Assembly (NCBI RefSeq): GCF_014529535.1
Contig: NW_023503409.1
Location: forward strand, 8,990,390 to 9,054,389
Direction: 5' to 3'
Length of the DNA stretch: 64,000 nucleotides
DNA from: Bradysia coprophila
Lineage: Eukaryota; Arthropoda; Insecta; Diptera; Sciaridae
In this document: positions 35,194 through 59,987 of the stretch, piece after piece
Position numbering within the stretch: position 1 is the first letter of the stretch
Layout: every line of letters starts with the position of its first letter
Program-made: the position numbers and the translations under genes
Notes under the pieces: generated by a model
Told to the model about the DNA's origin: nothing
The model's database searches: none
Seen by the model: only the letters and a program-made list of their open reading frames with translations

Positions 35194-37346
35194 GGGAAGT
35201 GATTGGTGATTTTGCTGATAACATTAGTACAAAGCTTCAACAATTACGACAAGCTCGGCCAGGCGACACTCCTCCCGAATGGCTATCGGTGAGTGATGTG
35301 ATTAAGCAGGAAGCAATCGACACCTTAGGATATCAGAGGCCTAATGATTTTAAGACCTGGTTTGACGCAGAATGTGCTGATGTTACAGATCGTAAAAATG
35401 CTGCACGAATTGAGAAGGAATCGGCGAGAACTAGAGAACGGAAAACGGAAGCGGATCAGCGCTACAAAGATCTGAGGAGGGAGGAAAAGCGCTTGCACCG
35501 GCGCAAGAAAAAGGAACTTGAAGAAATGACGCTTCTTCAGTTGGAAAGATTATGTAGTGCAAACGAATCACGGAAGTTCTACAAACGAATAAACAACCAA
35601 AGAAGAGGCTTCAATTCTCGAATGACTATCTGCAGAGCAGTCGACGGCACTTTGCTTACAGCAAAACATGATGTCCTGGAACGATTCAAGGAACATTTCA
35701 GTGCTCTGTTAAACGGGGATGTTGAAGACGGCAATGCTACCGATGATTCTTTTCTCAACGACGACGGTCGTATAGTGTCAGCACCAACATTGGAGGAAGT
35801 CTCAGCAGCAATCTCCTCACTCAAAAACAACAAAGCTTCAGGTCCGGATAATATACCAGCGGAACTGCTGAAAATGGGTGGTCAGGAATTGGCTAAGGTG
35901 ATTTATGAATTAGTCGAGCGAATATGGAACAACGAATCGTTACCGGATCAGTGGTTAGAGGGTGCCATTTTACCTCTGCACAAGAAAGGTGACAGGATGA
36001 TTTGCGAAAACTACCGTGGTATTGCTTTGCTTAACACGGCGTACAAGGTTTTTGCTCGAGTGCTATTCGTTAGACTAAATCCACGGGCTGAGGCAGTCAT
36101 TGGAGATTATCAAGGCGGATTCAGACGAGATCGCTCAACAACTGACCAAATATTCAACCTTCGTCTGATTCTGCAAAAAGGCAGGGAATTTCAAGTCCGG
36201 ACTTACCATCTTTTCATCAACTTCAAGCAAGCCTACGATAGGACCAAGCGTAGGGAATTGTATGTTGCGATGAAGGAGCTGGGCTTCGAAACAAAACTGA
36301 TTCGTCTTGTGAAAGCGACATCGGAGGGCACCAGATGTCGTGTCAAGGTGCAAAATGACTTGTCTGACGTTTTTGCTGTAAGGGAAGGGCTGAAACAGGG
36401 CGACGCACTGTCTTGCCTGCTCTTCAATTTGGCTTTGGAAATCGCAATGAGACGTGCTGGTATCCAAACCAACAAAACACTGGTGAATGGATCAGATCAA
36501 GTTCTGGGCTTTGGAGATGACTTGGATCTTGCCAGTCGTACACATGCAGCAGCGGTAGACACTTTCACAAATCTGAAAATCCAAGCGGAGAGAATGGGTT
36601 TGATGATCAACGAATCGAAATCCAAGTACATGATGGCCGAGCCCAATACGGTTGCCAATCAACAAGGGGACGTGATAAGCATTGGAGAGTACAACCTCGA
36701 GGTAGTCGAAGAATTCATCTACCTTGGAGCGCTGATTCGTTCGGATGGCGATAATACACCTGAAATCCAAAGACGAATCATGGCGGCAAGCAGATGCTAT
36801 TACGGTCTAATCAAACATTTACGCTCAAAGTTGATATCGAAGAAAACGAAGTGCCAAGTTTACAAAACGCTCATTCGTCCAGTTCTGATCTATGGATGCG
36901 AATCTTGGACGGTGAAGAGAAGTGATGAACAGTTGCTCCTAACGTTCGAGCGTAAGGTCCTTCGTAATATTTTCGGAGCGATGCGTGAAGGCGAAAGGTG
37001 GCGGCGACGATACAACTTTGAATTGAAACGTGATTTTGGCGAGCCGGATATTGTGGCAGTGGTGAAAGTCCAACGGTTGAGGTGGGCAGGACATGTTGCA
37101 CGCATGGACAGGAACAGAGCCCCCTCAATGTTATTCCGAAATTATCCAGAAGGGCGAAGAGGAGTAGGACGCCCTAAAATGCGATGGATAGATGGCGTCG
37201 AATCAGATCTTCGGGCGCTGGGAATAAGAGGTTGGCAAAGTGCAGCGAATGACCGGGCACGCTGGAACCGGATTCTCGACCAAGTTAAGGCCCACAAGTG
37301 GCTGTAGCGCCGGTAAAGTAAGTAAAGTAAGGGAAGTGATTGGTGA
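35194..37346 (+). mobile_element. 5'-truncated LINE insertion with 16 bp target duplication
   Basis: GGGAAGTGATTGGTGA occurs at 35194-35209 and 37331-37346 and brackets the insertion exactly. The 3' end is a short tail of GTAAA/GTAA repeats directly after the stop codon, as in RTE-like non-LTR elements with tiny 3' UTRs. The endonuclease end is missing. The target was a family A fragment, whose remaining part lies at about 37452-37533. Confidence 0.9.
35199..37307 (+). CDS. LINE reverse transcriptase (RTE-like), uninterrupted but probably inactive
   Basis: The 702-codon frame includes the reverse transcriptase and C-terminal region of a non-LTR element. Visible blocks are NNKASGPDNIPAELLK, ILPLHKKGD, NYRGIALLNTAYKVF, GDYQGGFRRDRSTTDQIF, GLKQGDALSCLLFNLALE, motif C as GFGDDLD (about residue 438) and the C-terminal RLRWAGHVARMDR and GRPKMRWIDGVE. 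Motif A reads LFINFKQAYD (about residue 339); the family normally has LF(V/I)DFK, so the first catalytic aspartate is replaced by asparagine. Motif C is also unusual, with FGDD rather than FADD. The N-terminal endonuclease is absent. The frame runs upstream through the target duplication, so no genuine start exists. It is a dead copy that has kept its frame. Confidence 0.88.
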   Translation: MIGDFADNISTKLQQLRQARPGDTPPEWLSVSDVIKQEAIDTLGYQRPNDFKTWFDAECADVTDRKNAARIEKESARTRERKTEADQRYKDLRREEKRLHRRKKKELEEMTLLQLERLCSANESRKFYKRINNQRRGFNSRMTICRAVDGTLLTAKHDVLERFKEHFSALLNGDVEDGNATDDSFLNDDGRIVSAPTLEEVSAAISSLKNNKASGPDNIPAELLKMGGQELAKVIYELVERIWNNESLPDQWLEGAILPLHKKGDRMICENYRGIALLNTAYKVFARVLFVRLNPRAEAVIGDYQGGFRRDRSTTDQIFNLRLILQKGREFQVRTYHLFINFKQAYDRTKRRELYVAMKELGFETKLIRLVKATSEGTRCRVKVQNDLSDVFAVREGLKQGDALSCLLFNLALEIAMRRAGIQTNKTLVNGSDQVLGFGDDLDLASRTHAAAVDTFTNLKIQAERMGLMINESKSKYMMAEPNTVANQQGDVISIGEYNLEVVEEFIYLGALIRSDGDNTPEIQRRIMAASRCYYGLIKHLRSKLISKKTKCQVYKTLIRPVLIYGCESWTVKRSDEQLLLTFERKVLRNIFGAMREGERWRRRYNFELKRDFGEPDIVAVVKVQRLRWAGHVARMDRNRAPSMLFRNYPEGRRGVGRPKMRWIDGVESDLRALGIRGWQSAANDRARWNRILDQVKAHKWL

Positions 37347-37451
37347 CAGCTATATTGAGCTATATAACGGTATAGAGAGTTATTTTGAGCTATACTACAC
37401 TAGCATATTTATCAGTAAATTGTTTATTTATAGGTAAATATAGGTTAATAT

Positions 37452-37533
37452 AGGACTGAGGAAATTTTGGGTCAGTTTGAAATTTGTGTTACATTTGAAA
37501 GGAACGTCGTACGGGGCTTCGTAATTGCGCTAT
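37452..37533 (+). repeat. Family A fragment downstream of the LINE
   Basis: TTTGAAAGGAACGTCGTACG followed by GGGCTTCGTAATTGCGCTA matches the 3' third of family A (for example 28075-28120). It ends abruptly in a T run. Confidence 0.7.
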
Positions 37534-37949
37534 TTTTTGTAATGTAAAATTTTTGAAAAATAAGCGTATTAATTGCATACTCAAAAATTCACGTAAATAT
37601 GGCGATACACACTCCTAGTAGTTTCCACTTAAATATTTTCACCGTAAGAGAGCGCCGTGAAGAATTCCTATTATACTGGTTCACATTTTTTTTCTCTGTT
37701 TCCTACAGAAATAGCGATTTTATCTCATTCAAAAATTCGAAAAGGAAGTGGCTTATCTCTTCGCGAGCGCTTTTTTCTTTCTCTGCATTTCGCGTATTTA
37801 TGCAATATTTTGTATAAAAAAAGATGAATCCGAACGATCCGAACGACCCGAACATTATCGGTGCATAACAGTCCTGGGAGGTGAACAGTGGCGATAGATT
37901 GATCAATAATAATTAAACTTAAAATTTTGTGTGTGAAATAACGAGAAAA
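37534..37949. other. Upstream region of the tail-anchored protein gene
   Basis: AT-rich DNA with no recognised gene. A tandem pair ATCCGAACGATCCGAACGAC lies near 37829-37852. It presumably contains the promoter and 5' UTR of the next gene. Confidence 0.4.
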
Positions 37950-38531
37950 ATGAATAGAAATTATTCGAATTCAGTGACGATAAATAATTCTAAGATGCAA
38001 AGCGTACACACATGGCTAGTGTTCAAAACGGGAGAACATTTTTCGTTCAATCCACCCAATTTGAAGTGTGCTGTTTCTTGTGACTGCAATGGAATATTGG
38101 AAAGTGACGAAATTGTTCGAAAAAGAATCCCAGATGGAACGAAGATAATCGACATAACAAAACAACAGTTTGAAACAATGATGGACAAAGTATTGGAATT
38201 TTATTCTAATCAACATACTTACGCTCTGATACCTCTTCAAATGGGCGAATATAACTGTGTCAGTGCATCTCGAGTTGTCTTACAAGCTGGAGGAATACAT
38301 TTCCTCGATGATGTTATCACACCAATGGGAGTCTCGTCTAAGATAAGAGGCAGTCCATTGTATTTGGATGACGATCGGATCTGGCAGATGAATGGCACAA
38401 TACCTAGAATCACAGACATTGCCGTTACATCGGTAACAGGAAGAGGATTATCAGAAGGCGGGCCTGCTTCCTGGATCCTCGGTGCCGCTTTTGGTTTTGG
38501 CTTAATATATCTGTTTTCCTACAGACACTGA
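37950..38531 (+). CDS. Small papain-fold-like (LRAT/NlpC-like) tail-anchored protein
   Basis: A single exon of 193 residues starting at the first ATG in frame (MNRNYSNSV). The layout recalls the circularly permuted NlpC/P60 papain-like fold (LRAT, YiiX and relatives): His in VHTWLVFKTG (H20) before a beta strand, then Cys in YNCVSASRVVLQAGG (C103) at the start of a helix. A hydrophobic C-terminal segment (ASWILGAAFGFGLIYLFSYR, about 173-192) ends the protein and suggests a tail anchor. If the assignment is right, it may be a membrane-bound thiol hydrolase or acyltransferase; this is inferred from residue order only. AATAAA lies 10 bases after the stop (38542-38547). The specific family is not recognised. 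Confidence 0.65.
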   Translation: MNRNYSNSVTINNSKMQSVHTWLVFKTGEHFSFNPPNLKCAVSCDCNGILESDEIVRKRIPDGTKIIDITKQQFETMMDKVLEFYSNQHTYALIPLQMGEYNCVSASRVVLQAGGIHFLDDVITPMGVSSKIRGSPLYLDDDRIWQMNGTIPRITDIAVTSVTGRGLSEGGPASWILGAAFGFGLIYLFSYRH

Positions 38532-39796
38532 GCTTTATTGGAATAAATGGATCATGATGAATCACCTTGCGTGTAACTTCATTAATTGAGTCAATAAAAA
38601 CCTTATTTGACATAATTTGTAACTTTCAGAGAAATGATGACAGATGGCGCTGCGCCGGCGAAGCGAATGCAACGCCTTCTGTTATAGATTTAAAACAAAT
38701 GTTTCTTTTTTGAATAAATATTTTTTTGTAAATTTATTGTTCGTGCTTTGTTGAGTGTACAAAAATATTTGTAAAAAAAACGACATTTGATTCGTCTAAC
38801 ATTTGGTTTTCGTATTTTTCTAACGCATAAGAACCTTTCACGATCAGCATACAAAAAGGTGCAGTGAAACAAATTGCTTTGCAATAAATAAAATTAAAAA
38901 AAATTCATGTTAGTACTAAGTACTTCAGCATTGCATATATACGGTCAAATATTGAATATTTGATATTCAGACAATTTTGGTAATCTTTATGAGTGCCCCT
39001 TAGCCATATTTACGTCAATTAATTTTTTTTTAAAGTTGAGCATTCGGAATGAACGTTCTTCTGAATGTTCTTAAAAGTTTGAAACGGAGAACAAACACTC
39101 GCAATTTTTTTTAAAAGATAACTGTCGCTTAGATGCTATTTTCAACGATTCAATTTTCTGTAAACATTGAAGAGACCACTTGTTCAGACAGGGCCTACAA
39201 TTGTGAAAATACTTTCCCGATTCATAATCATGAAAATTCACGAAAATGGCGAAAATATGTTCACGATCGTAGGTCACGAATTTCTATTATGTTGTGAATT
39301 GTGGGATGTTTTACTCTTTCGTTCTTTTCATCCCATGTACTCATTACATCCTGGTTTTAGTTTTCGTTCATTCTCTTAACCTGTTACATACGGCAAGCAT
39401 ATAGACCAGTATTATTATCGGGTCTATTACTTCCATTGATCAAAGTATGTTTCATCTGTTGATTTCAAATCTAGTACTTCAATTTTTTGACACGAATTTT
39501 ACTGTATATAAAGGACCATATTACCCACAGCTTGTCATTATTTTTGTCATCGTTATCGATAACAGATGAATAGCCGTATGTGACATTGACGTCCCATGTT
39601 TTGGATGAAATATTGTGAAAATTTGAATGTTTCTTCCAATCGTGCTAGTTTGACGGATAAATGTAAGTTTTTCGGTTAAACCACTGAAACGTTCTAACGT
39701 TTTTGAATAACCATCACACAACATTACCCTCACCTCAATATAGTTAGCAATAATGTCTTTAATGGTTTCTCTCAAATTCCAACCATTCAACTTTTA
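38532..39796. other. Intergenic, no gene seen
   Basis: AT-rich. A GC-richer patch (GATGGCGCTGCGCCGGCGAA) lies near 38643-38662. Short open frames on both strands show no known domain and no splice partner was recognised. Confidence 0.4.
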
Positions 39797-39802
39797 ACAA
39801 CA

Positions 39803-40830
39803 TCAGAGTTCCCACGGCTTAGGAAGGCTCCTAAAATTAGGAATTTTAGGAAATTTTAAAGGCAATTTTAGGAGTATTTTAGGAGATTTGTAAGGTAATT
39901 TTAGGAGAATTTTAGGAGGAATTTTTTAAAATGTGGGAAAGGTTGTATAAGTAATTTCCGGAGGAATTTTTGCTCTGTTTCCCTGTTTCTCATACACTTC
40001 GTAAAATACTAAAAATGTTTGAGAAAATTGACAAAAAGTTATTTTTTTTTGTCAAAACATATTTTTCCTTATGTAGTTTAATAATTGAAACTTTTGTTAT
40101 TTCCTCTTTTCTGACGCCAGTCTCGACTAGCCAGCAACTGATCCTTTATCAGGTTTTTCTTGTCGACTGTGCCTTTCGAATTAACAAGATTCACCATAAT
40201 TTTGTTTCCATCATTTATCAGCTCTTGTGCACTAAAAAGTTTTTTTCTACTGGATCTGGAGAGATTTCTCGATATCGGAAAGTTTTACTGAACTCGATTT
40301 TTTTTTTGTGAAGATGCTTTATTGAGATTATCTTCCGCCTCTTTATTCTTAAGAAGTAGTACCTTCTCGACTTTTTGTTGTTCGAGAAAAGTAAAGTACG
40401 TTGGAGCACATCTGGAAAATACGTCGATTCATTAGGAAGTCAGTGACGTTTATATTAATCAATGTGTCCGTAAACGTTCGAAGTGACACGATAGTCGTTC
40501 GAAGTGACACGATAGTCGCATCTTCTAACAAACTGCGATCCTCGATAATGTATTTATTTTCGCTAAATCCACGTTCAGGATCGCTATTTGCATGACTCAA
40601 AGAAAGGAGTGTTTTCGCAAGTTGAGTCAGGTTCATACAGAAGTTCAAATTCATTGCCGCATAATTTTGCTGTTTTTACCGTTTTTAGTTTTTCAGTATT
40701 ATTAAAAAAATTCTTCGAGAGTGTGAGCTCATTTTAGGAATTTTAGGAGTTTTAGAAGATTTTAGTAGATTTTAGGAGGATTTGGTCCATTTTATGAATT
40801 TTATGAATTTTAGGAGGAGTGGGAACTCTG
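39803..40830 (-). mobile_element. hAT transposon remnant (1028 bp)
   Basis: Perfect 12 bp terminal inverted repeats CAGAGTTCCCAC / GTGGGAACTCTG, bordered on both sides by CAACAT. The subterminal regions are runs of TTTTAGGA-type repeats (39835-39925 and 40733-40815). On the minus strand at 40654-40349 a frame reads LAKTLLSLSHANSDPERGFS and ENKYIIEDRSLLEDATI, the hAT C-terminal dimerisation region. A 21 bp tandem duplication (CGAAGTGACACGATAGTCGTT, near 40479-40518) repeats TIVSLRT. The catalytic core is missing. Confidence 0.82.
40349..40654 (-). pseudogene. hAT transposase C-terminal dimerisation fragment
   Basis: About 100 codons survive inside the 1 kb hAT remnant. The block SLSHANSDPERGFSENKY is the conserved hAT dimerisation motif (N/S-x-E-R-x-FS). 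The duplicated TIVSLRT comes from a tandem copy of 21 bases. No upstream transposase exon with the catalytic residues was found between the inverted repeats. Confidence 0.75.
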
Positions 40831-42086
40831 CAACATGCTCTACACCGACACTCTGTGCACATTACGCCAGTTGATACACTGTACATCTGCCCATGTAAGC
40901 AATAAATCCGAGCATGTAAAGCGTGTGGATTTTGGATCGTCTGGGACTAAGAAAAACAGCATGGCTATTGCTAATTACTTTAAGGTGAGTGTGGATAAAC
41001 AAATTGAAACGAATGTGGCCAATAAATGTAATGAATGAGCAATAGGCTCAGTGCACTGAGCTGGATGAAATTAAGATTAACAAAAGCCATCACCGAAATA
41101 TGGAATCTATTCGGATGAATTACACGCGGACGTCATTTTTTGTCTTACAGTCAGATTTGAAGTGCAATGCTCCAATAATTTTAGTTTAAAATATTATTTT
41201 TAAATTACTGGAGCATTGGCCTTGCAGTAATTAACTATCACGGTCAAGGGAAAGTTAGGAAAGACAACAATTAGTCGAAGCTAACCAGAAAATTATTATT
41301 TTTAAAATGCGAGGCCTGTTCGCCGCCCCGTTAACTTTTACGAGAATCGAAAGGTCAATTTTGTTTTAAATTTCAGCGAAATGAATATGATCTTGGCCAG
41401 ACATCGGTCTGTGAGAGAGATAGAACCAATGTGCCGTGTCCAATACTCCATCCGCTTCTGAATTACAGAGAATTTGTAAATGTGGACTGAAGCGAAAATG
41501 AGTTCTTTCGGTGACTAGAAAAGATGACTTTGCAAATTAAATGTTGTCAACAACTCATTCATTGAACAATGCCATTGGGTACGGTCTATTCGGATATAGG
41601 ATTTTAACATTCGGAAAATGTTTAAACTTTAAAAGTATCAAAATCGTTAGCACATCCGTTTGAACAGGGAATTTGGCAAATTTTAAATTCGTCAGAAGTA
41701 CCTACACACTCACACTGGATTTACTTGTCACAACCATCTCAATATGAGAGATTAGGAACGAAATCTGATTTACTCAAACGAATATTTCACAGACGACTGC
41801 GCTCATTCCATCGTTAATCGGTTAACATTTAATCCAAAAATATTCAAAACGTTTCTGCCCCATGTGGACGTTTCAGTTCACCATGCGTACAACGATTGAA
41901 TGAAGTCATGTCTGTCATGTAAATATTCGGATTGAAATTTTGCTCAAATTTACTTACTAAATCAGTGCAGTACCGGTACTGTTGCTATATCACAGGAAAC
42001 TTAATAGTATTCGATTACCCACAAAAAACCGTAGAATTGATTCGGAGTAAGGCCATTACCGGCCGGTTGAACAAAGATTATTTCAA
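40831..42086. other. Intergenic region with one exon-like frame
   Basis: Nothing certain. At 40835-40984 a plus-strand frame (CTLRQLIHCTSAHVSNKSEH, RVDFGSSGTKKNSMAIANYF) ends at a good donor (AAG/GTGAGT), which looks exon-like. No partner exon or domain was recognised, and the hAT insertion cuts the left side. A small hairpin (AATGCTCCAATAATTT / AAATTACTGGAGCATT) is near 41169-41216. Confidence 0.35.
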
Positions 42087-56912
<14,826 letters not shown>

Positions 56913-57261
56913 TGTGCAATGTAAACAATTTGCGAACGAACGCACAGTCCTTCCAAAATATTAAATAATGTCCAATTCGATTCCTGTTGATATGACGACT
57001 TACACACAAATAATAAAATGAATGTCACAACGAATACAGCAAACGTCATCGAATCGACTGTGTATGTACTAGAGTCGATTCGACTCTGTTTTGATTGCTG
57101 AACAACTACAGTGTTGAACAAGAAAACATCATTTTTAAGATTTCGATATAATTTCATGGATAAGACACGATTCATAAAGCAGATGCTAAAAATTCTTGCA
57201 GTTCGAAAATTAGTGTGAAATTACGTAAAACGGATTAACGGATTATGTTGAATATTCCATC

Positions 57262-57775
57262 CCAACAAAAATCTCTTCGAGAAAAGTGTGACGCAGTCTT
57301 TGAAATACAATTTCTAAAATGAATGATATCGCTAGAGTTGACGCTTTCAGCTTCGTTACGCAAAAATTAAATTTTACACCCAATTAGTTCAAACAAGCTG
57401 GCTTAGGTTTTCTCATCATCTGCCGAATAATTTTTACAAAAAAAAATTTAGACTGGAAACAACCAAAATTTTACCAAAAAAATCTGCGTCGCAAAGTTTC
57501 AGATGTTCAGGAACAGACCAGCAAGAAAATTTATCTGCCACATGCGACGCAGATTTTTTTGGTAAAATTTTGGTTGTTTCCAGTCTAAATTTTTTTTTGT
57601 AAAAATTATTCGGCAGATGATGAGAAAACCTAAGCCAGCTTGTTTGAACTAATTGGGTGTAAAATTTAATTTTTGCGTAACGAAGCTGAAAGCATCAACT
57701 CTAGCGATATCATTCATTTTAGAAATTGTATTTCAAAGACTGCGTCACACTTTTCTCGAAGAGATTTTTGTTGGG
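57262..57775. repeat. Near-perfect palindrome (about 514 bp)
   Basis: The arms at about 57262-57492 and 57546-57775 are complementary apart from very few bases: CCCAACAAAAATCTCTTCGA at the left end answers TCGAAGAGATTTTTGTTGGG at the right. The loop is about 50 bp. No coding capacity. High arm identity points to a recent foldback insertion or ongoing gene conversion. Confidence 0.92.
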
Positions 57776-57837
57776 ATATCAGTCGTTTTAGAAGTGTACT
57801 CAACACTGCTTTTTATAACAGTTTACAGTTTTAATTC

Positions 57838-58168
57838 AAAAATTTTACGAAAATCGAAAATTTGACGAAATTTGAAAATTTGACGAAATTCGAAAATTTG
57901 ACGAAACTCGAAAATTTGACGAAATTTGACGAAATTTGAAAATTTGACGAAATTCGAAAATTTGACGAAATTTGACGAAATTTGACGAATTCGAAAATTT
58001 GACGAAATTCGAAAATTTGACGAAATTTGACGACGAAAATTTGACGAAATTTGACGAAATTCGAAAATTTGACGAAATTCGAAAATTTGACGAAAATCGA
58101 AAATTTGACGAAATTTCAAAATCTGATGAAATTCAGAAAATTTGACGAAAATCGAAAATTTGACGAAA
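57838..58168. repeat. Minisatellite, ~17-18 bp unit (GAAAATTTGACGAAATTC)
   Basis: About 18-20 imperfect units of GAAAATTTGACGAAATT(C), sometimes shortened to GAAATTTGAC. It translates to phased repeats in some frames (FRQIFE), an artefact of unit length rather than evidence of a gene. Confidence 0.93.
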
Positions 58169-59267
58169 GTAACTCTCTATCTGCCACCATTCAAGAAATA
58201 CCTCTAAAAACATAATTGACCCACCCATTTCCAACTTTCGACATTTTTCACATATGCCCCTCTGTTCTACTCGTAAAACTCTGAGACTTTGCCGAAGAAA
58301 GTAATTCTCTATCTCTCATAACCCAAAAAAATATTAGTCCTTTCATCCTACGCTCGAGTAGCTCAAAATTTGGTCACTCTAATCACTCTAGCTCAAACGA
58401 ATCTGCCCCGATTTTTTAAATTATTTTTTTGTTCGAATCGTGTTACGAATACCTTTCATTTGATGGGTCACACGCCTCTGTAGGTTTCAATACAGCTAAG
58501 CTACAACCGAAAACGCGTTCCCGACCCTCGAAAACCTCACTCAGAAACCACTTCGAGGCCAATAAAACAAAATTCTGGTTTTTCCTGGGGTAATGGCGTA
58601 TCACATTTTCATTTTTATGCCCACCCTGAGGTTCCTGCAAAATTTCATGGAGATTGGCTGACTAGTTTCCGAGATCGACCGTCGATAGATAGACAGATAG
58701 ACAGATAGACAGATAGAAACATACAGAGTAAGTTGAAAGATTTTGATTGTTTGGAAAACGTTAATTTGGTGCATTTTCTATCAAAATGACCAACTTCAAA
58801 ACGATGTATCTCCGGCAATTTTAAAGTTACATAGTCGAGTGATAGCTCGTTTTGCTCGTATTTGAAGCGCGAATAAGATAGAGTAGGATTTGTGGTGATA
58901 CAGGTCAAAGGAAAGAAACTTAAATTCTCGCCTATATATAGTTGCCGCGTCTCAAAAAATTTTCTTCGTTCTTTTTTTGGAAGTTAGACTGCGTCAAGTC
59001 CTCCGCTATCGCTCCGGACATGATTTATATACGTCAAGTACATATTGTATCGCTCTACTACCTACGTTGGTGATATCATCCCTCCCATCCCTCTCACCCA
59101 CTCATTGTCTTCCACTGATTTCTTTTTGATGACAAACATCATAAACGTTGTAGTTTAACCTATTACTTCTATTCGCAATTCTATTTCTATCGCGATAAGG
59201 GTCGTTTTAAGAAAATCGTCTTAATTCAAAGACAAAATTTAGTGTCCAAGGTGACCAAGCATTTATA
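58169..59267. other. Upstream region of two-repeat gene copy 1
   Basis: Contains a (GATA/GACA)n run at about 58680-58718 and a TATA-like CTATATATAG at 58932-58941. The 230 bases before the start codon are shared with copy 2. No gene was recognised. Confidence 0.5.
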
Positions 59268-59987
59268 ATGTCGGACGAATACGGAACACTCCAGCCCGCA
59301 TTTAATGAAGGCATTCAAGTATGCACCATCTCCTTAAATATGAGCGACCGAATTCGGCTGATTGGATTGCCAGCTGATGTGATCTACGCGATAAGGACGG
59401 CAATAACTAGCAGCTGGGGTTCGATTCAAAAAGAAGAAGATTACCACGGCGCATACGAGTTCAAATTGAAAGGGAATCCTTGGTATGGCCAGGGTGATGA
59501 TGCGGTTTATTGTCGAAGATTGTTGGCCGCACTATTGAAAACAATGGCACAATTCGGATGGAATTTGCTACAGGCCGCAGATGTTAGTAAAAAGCCAAAT
59601 GACAAGGACACGATGTTTTTTGAAAAAGGAATTCCTGACCCCGATGCAGACTTATTTGCTATGTCGTTTAACATGACCGATAGAATTCGCATTATTGACA
59701 CTCCAACGTTTGCTGATTGTGTTGAAGATGCGTTACAAAGTCAATGGCCGAAGAGGATTCAACACAAGGAAAATTACTACGGTTCGATTGAGTATAAGCT
59801 TGCGGGTACGCCATGGTGGGCTGACGGTTCTGAAACCGTTTATTGCCGTATGCTTTTGTGTCAGATAATTGCTAATGTTCGATCAAGGGGCTACAAATTG
59901 TACGGGTCCATTGATATTACATGGGGTCAAGAAGGAGCGGATCTGGAAAGCTGGATATTCCGACGGGTTGGAGAAGCTTGGCAATGA
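59268..59987 (+). CDS. Two-repeat protein of unknown function, copy 1
   Basis: An intronless gene for 239 residues made of two homologous ~105-residue repeats (about 17-118 and 127-232). Both repeats share SLNMSDRIRLI / SFNMTDRIRII, a tryptophan (SSWG / SQWP), GAYEFKLKGNPW / GSIEYKLAGTPW, a Cys-Arg-x-Leu-Leu helix (YCRRLLAALL / YCRMLLCQII), then FGWNLLQAADVS / RGYKLYGSIDIT and an aromatic end (TMFFEK / SWIFRR). There is no signal peptide or membrane segment, so it is probably cytosolic. The family is not recognised; similar repeats recalled from fungi and rotifers make lateral origin possible but unproven. Start: the first ATG, conserved in copy 2 (MSDEYG / MSYEK). The start codons of this gene and ABCA are head to head, 2.4 kb apart. 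Confidence 0.8.
   Translation: MSDEYGTLQPAFNEGIQVCTISLNMSDRIRLIGLPADVIYAIRTAITSSWGSIQKEEDYHGAYEFKLKGNPWYGQGDDAVYCRRLLAALLKTMAQFGWNLLQAADVSKKPNDKDTMFFEKGIPDPDADLFAMSFNMTDRIRIIDTPTFADCVEDALQSQWPKRIQHKENYYGSIEYKLAGTPWWADGSETVYCRMLLCQIIANVRSRGYKLYGSIDITWGQEGADLESWIFRRVGEAWQ

Noticed and set aside
57823..58119. FRQIFE repeat protein on the minus strand
   Set aside because: It follows the 17-18 bp minisatellite unit; length variants break the phase and no start or domain exists.
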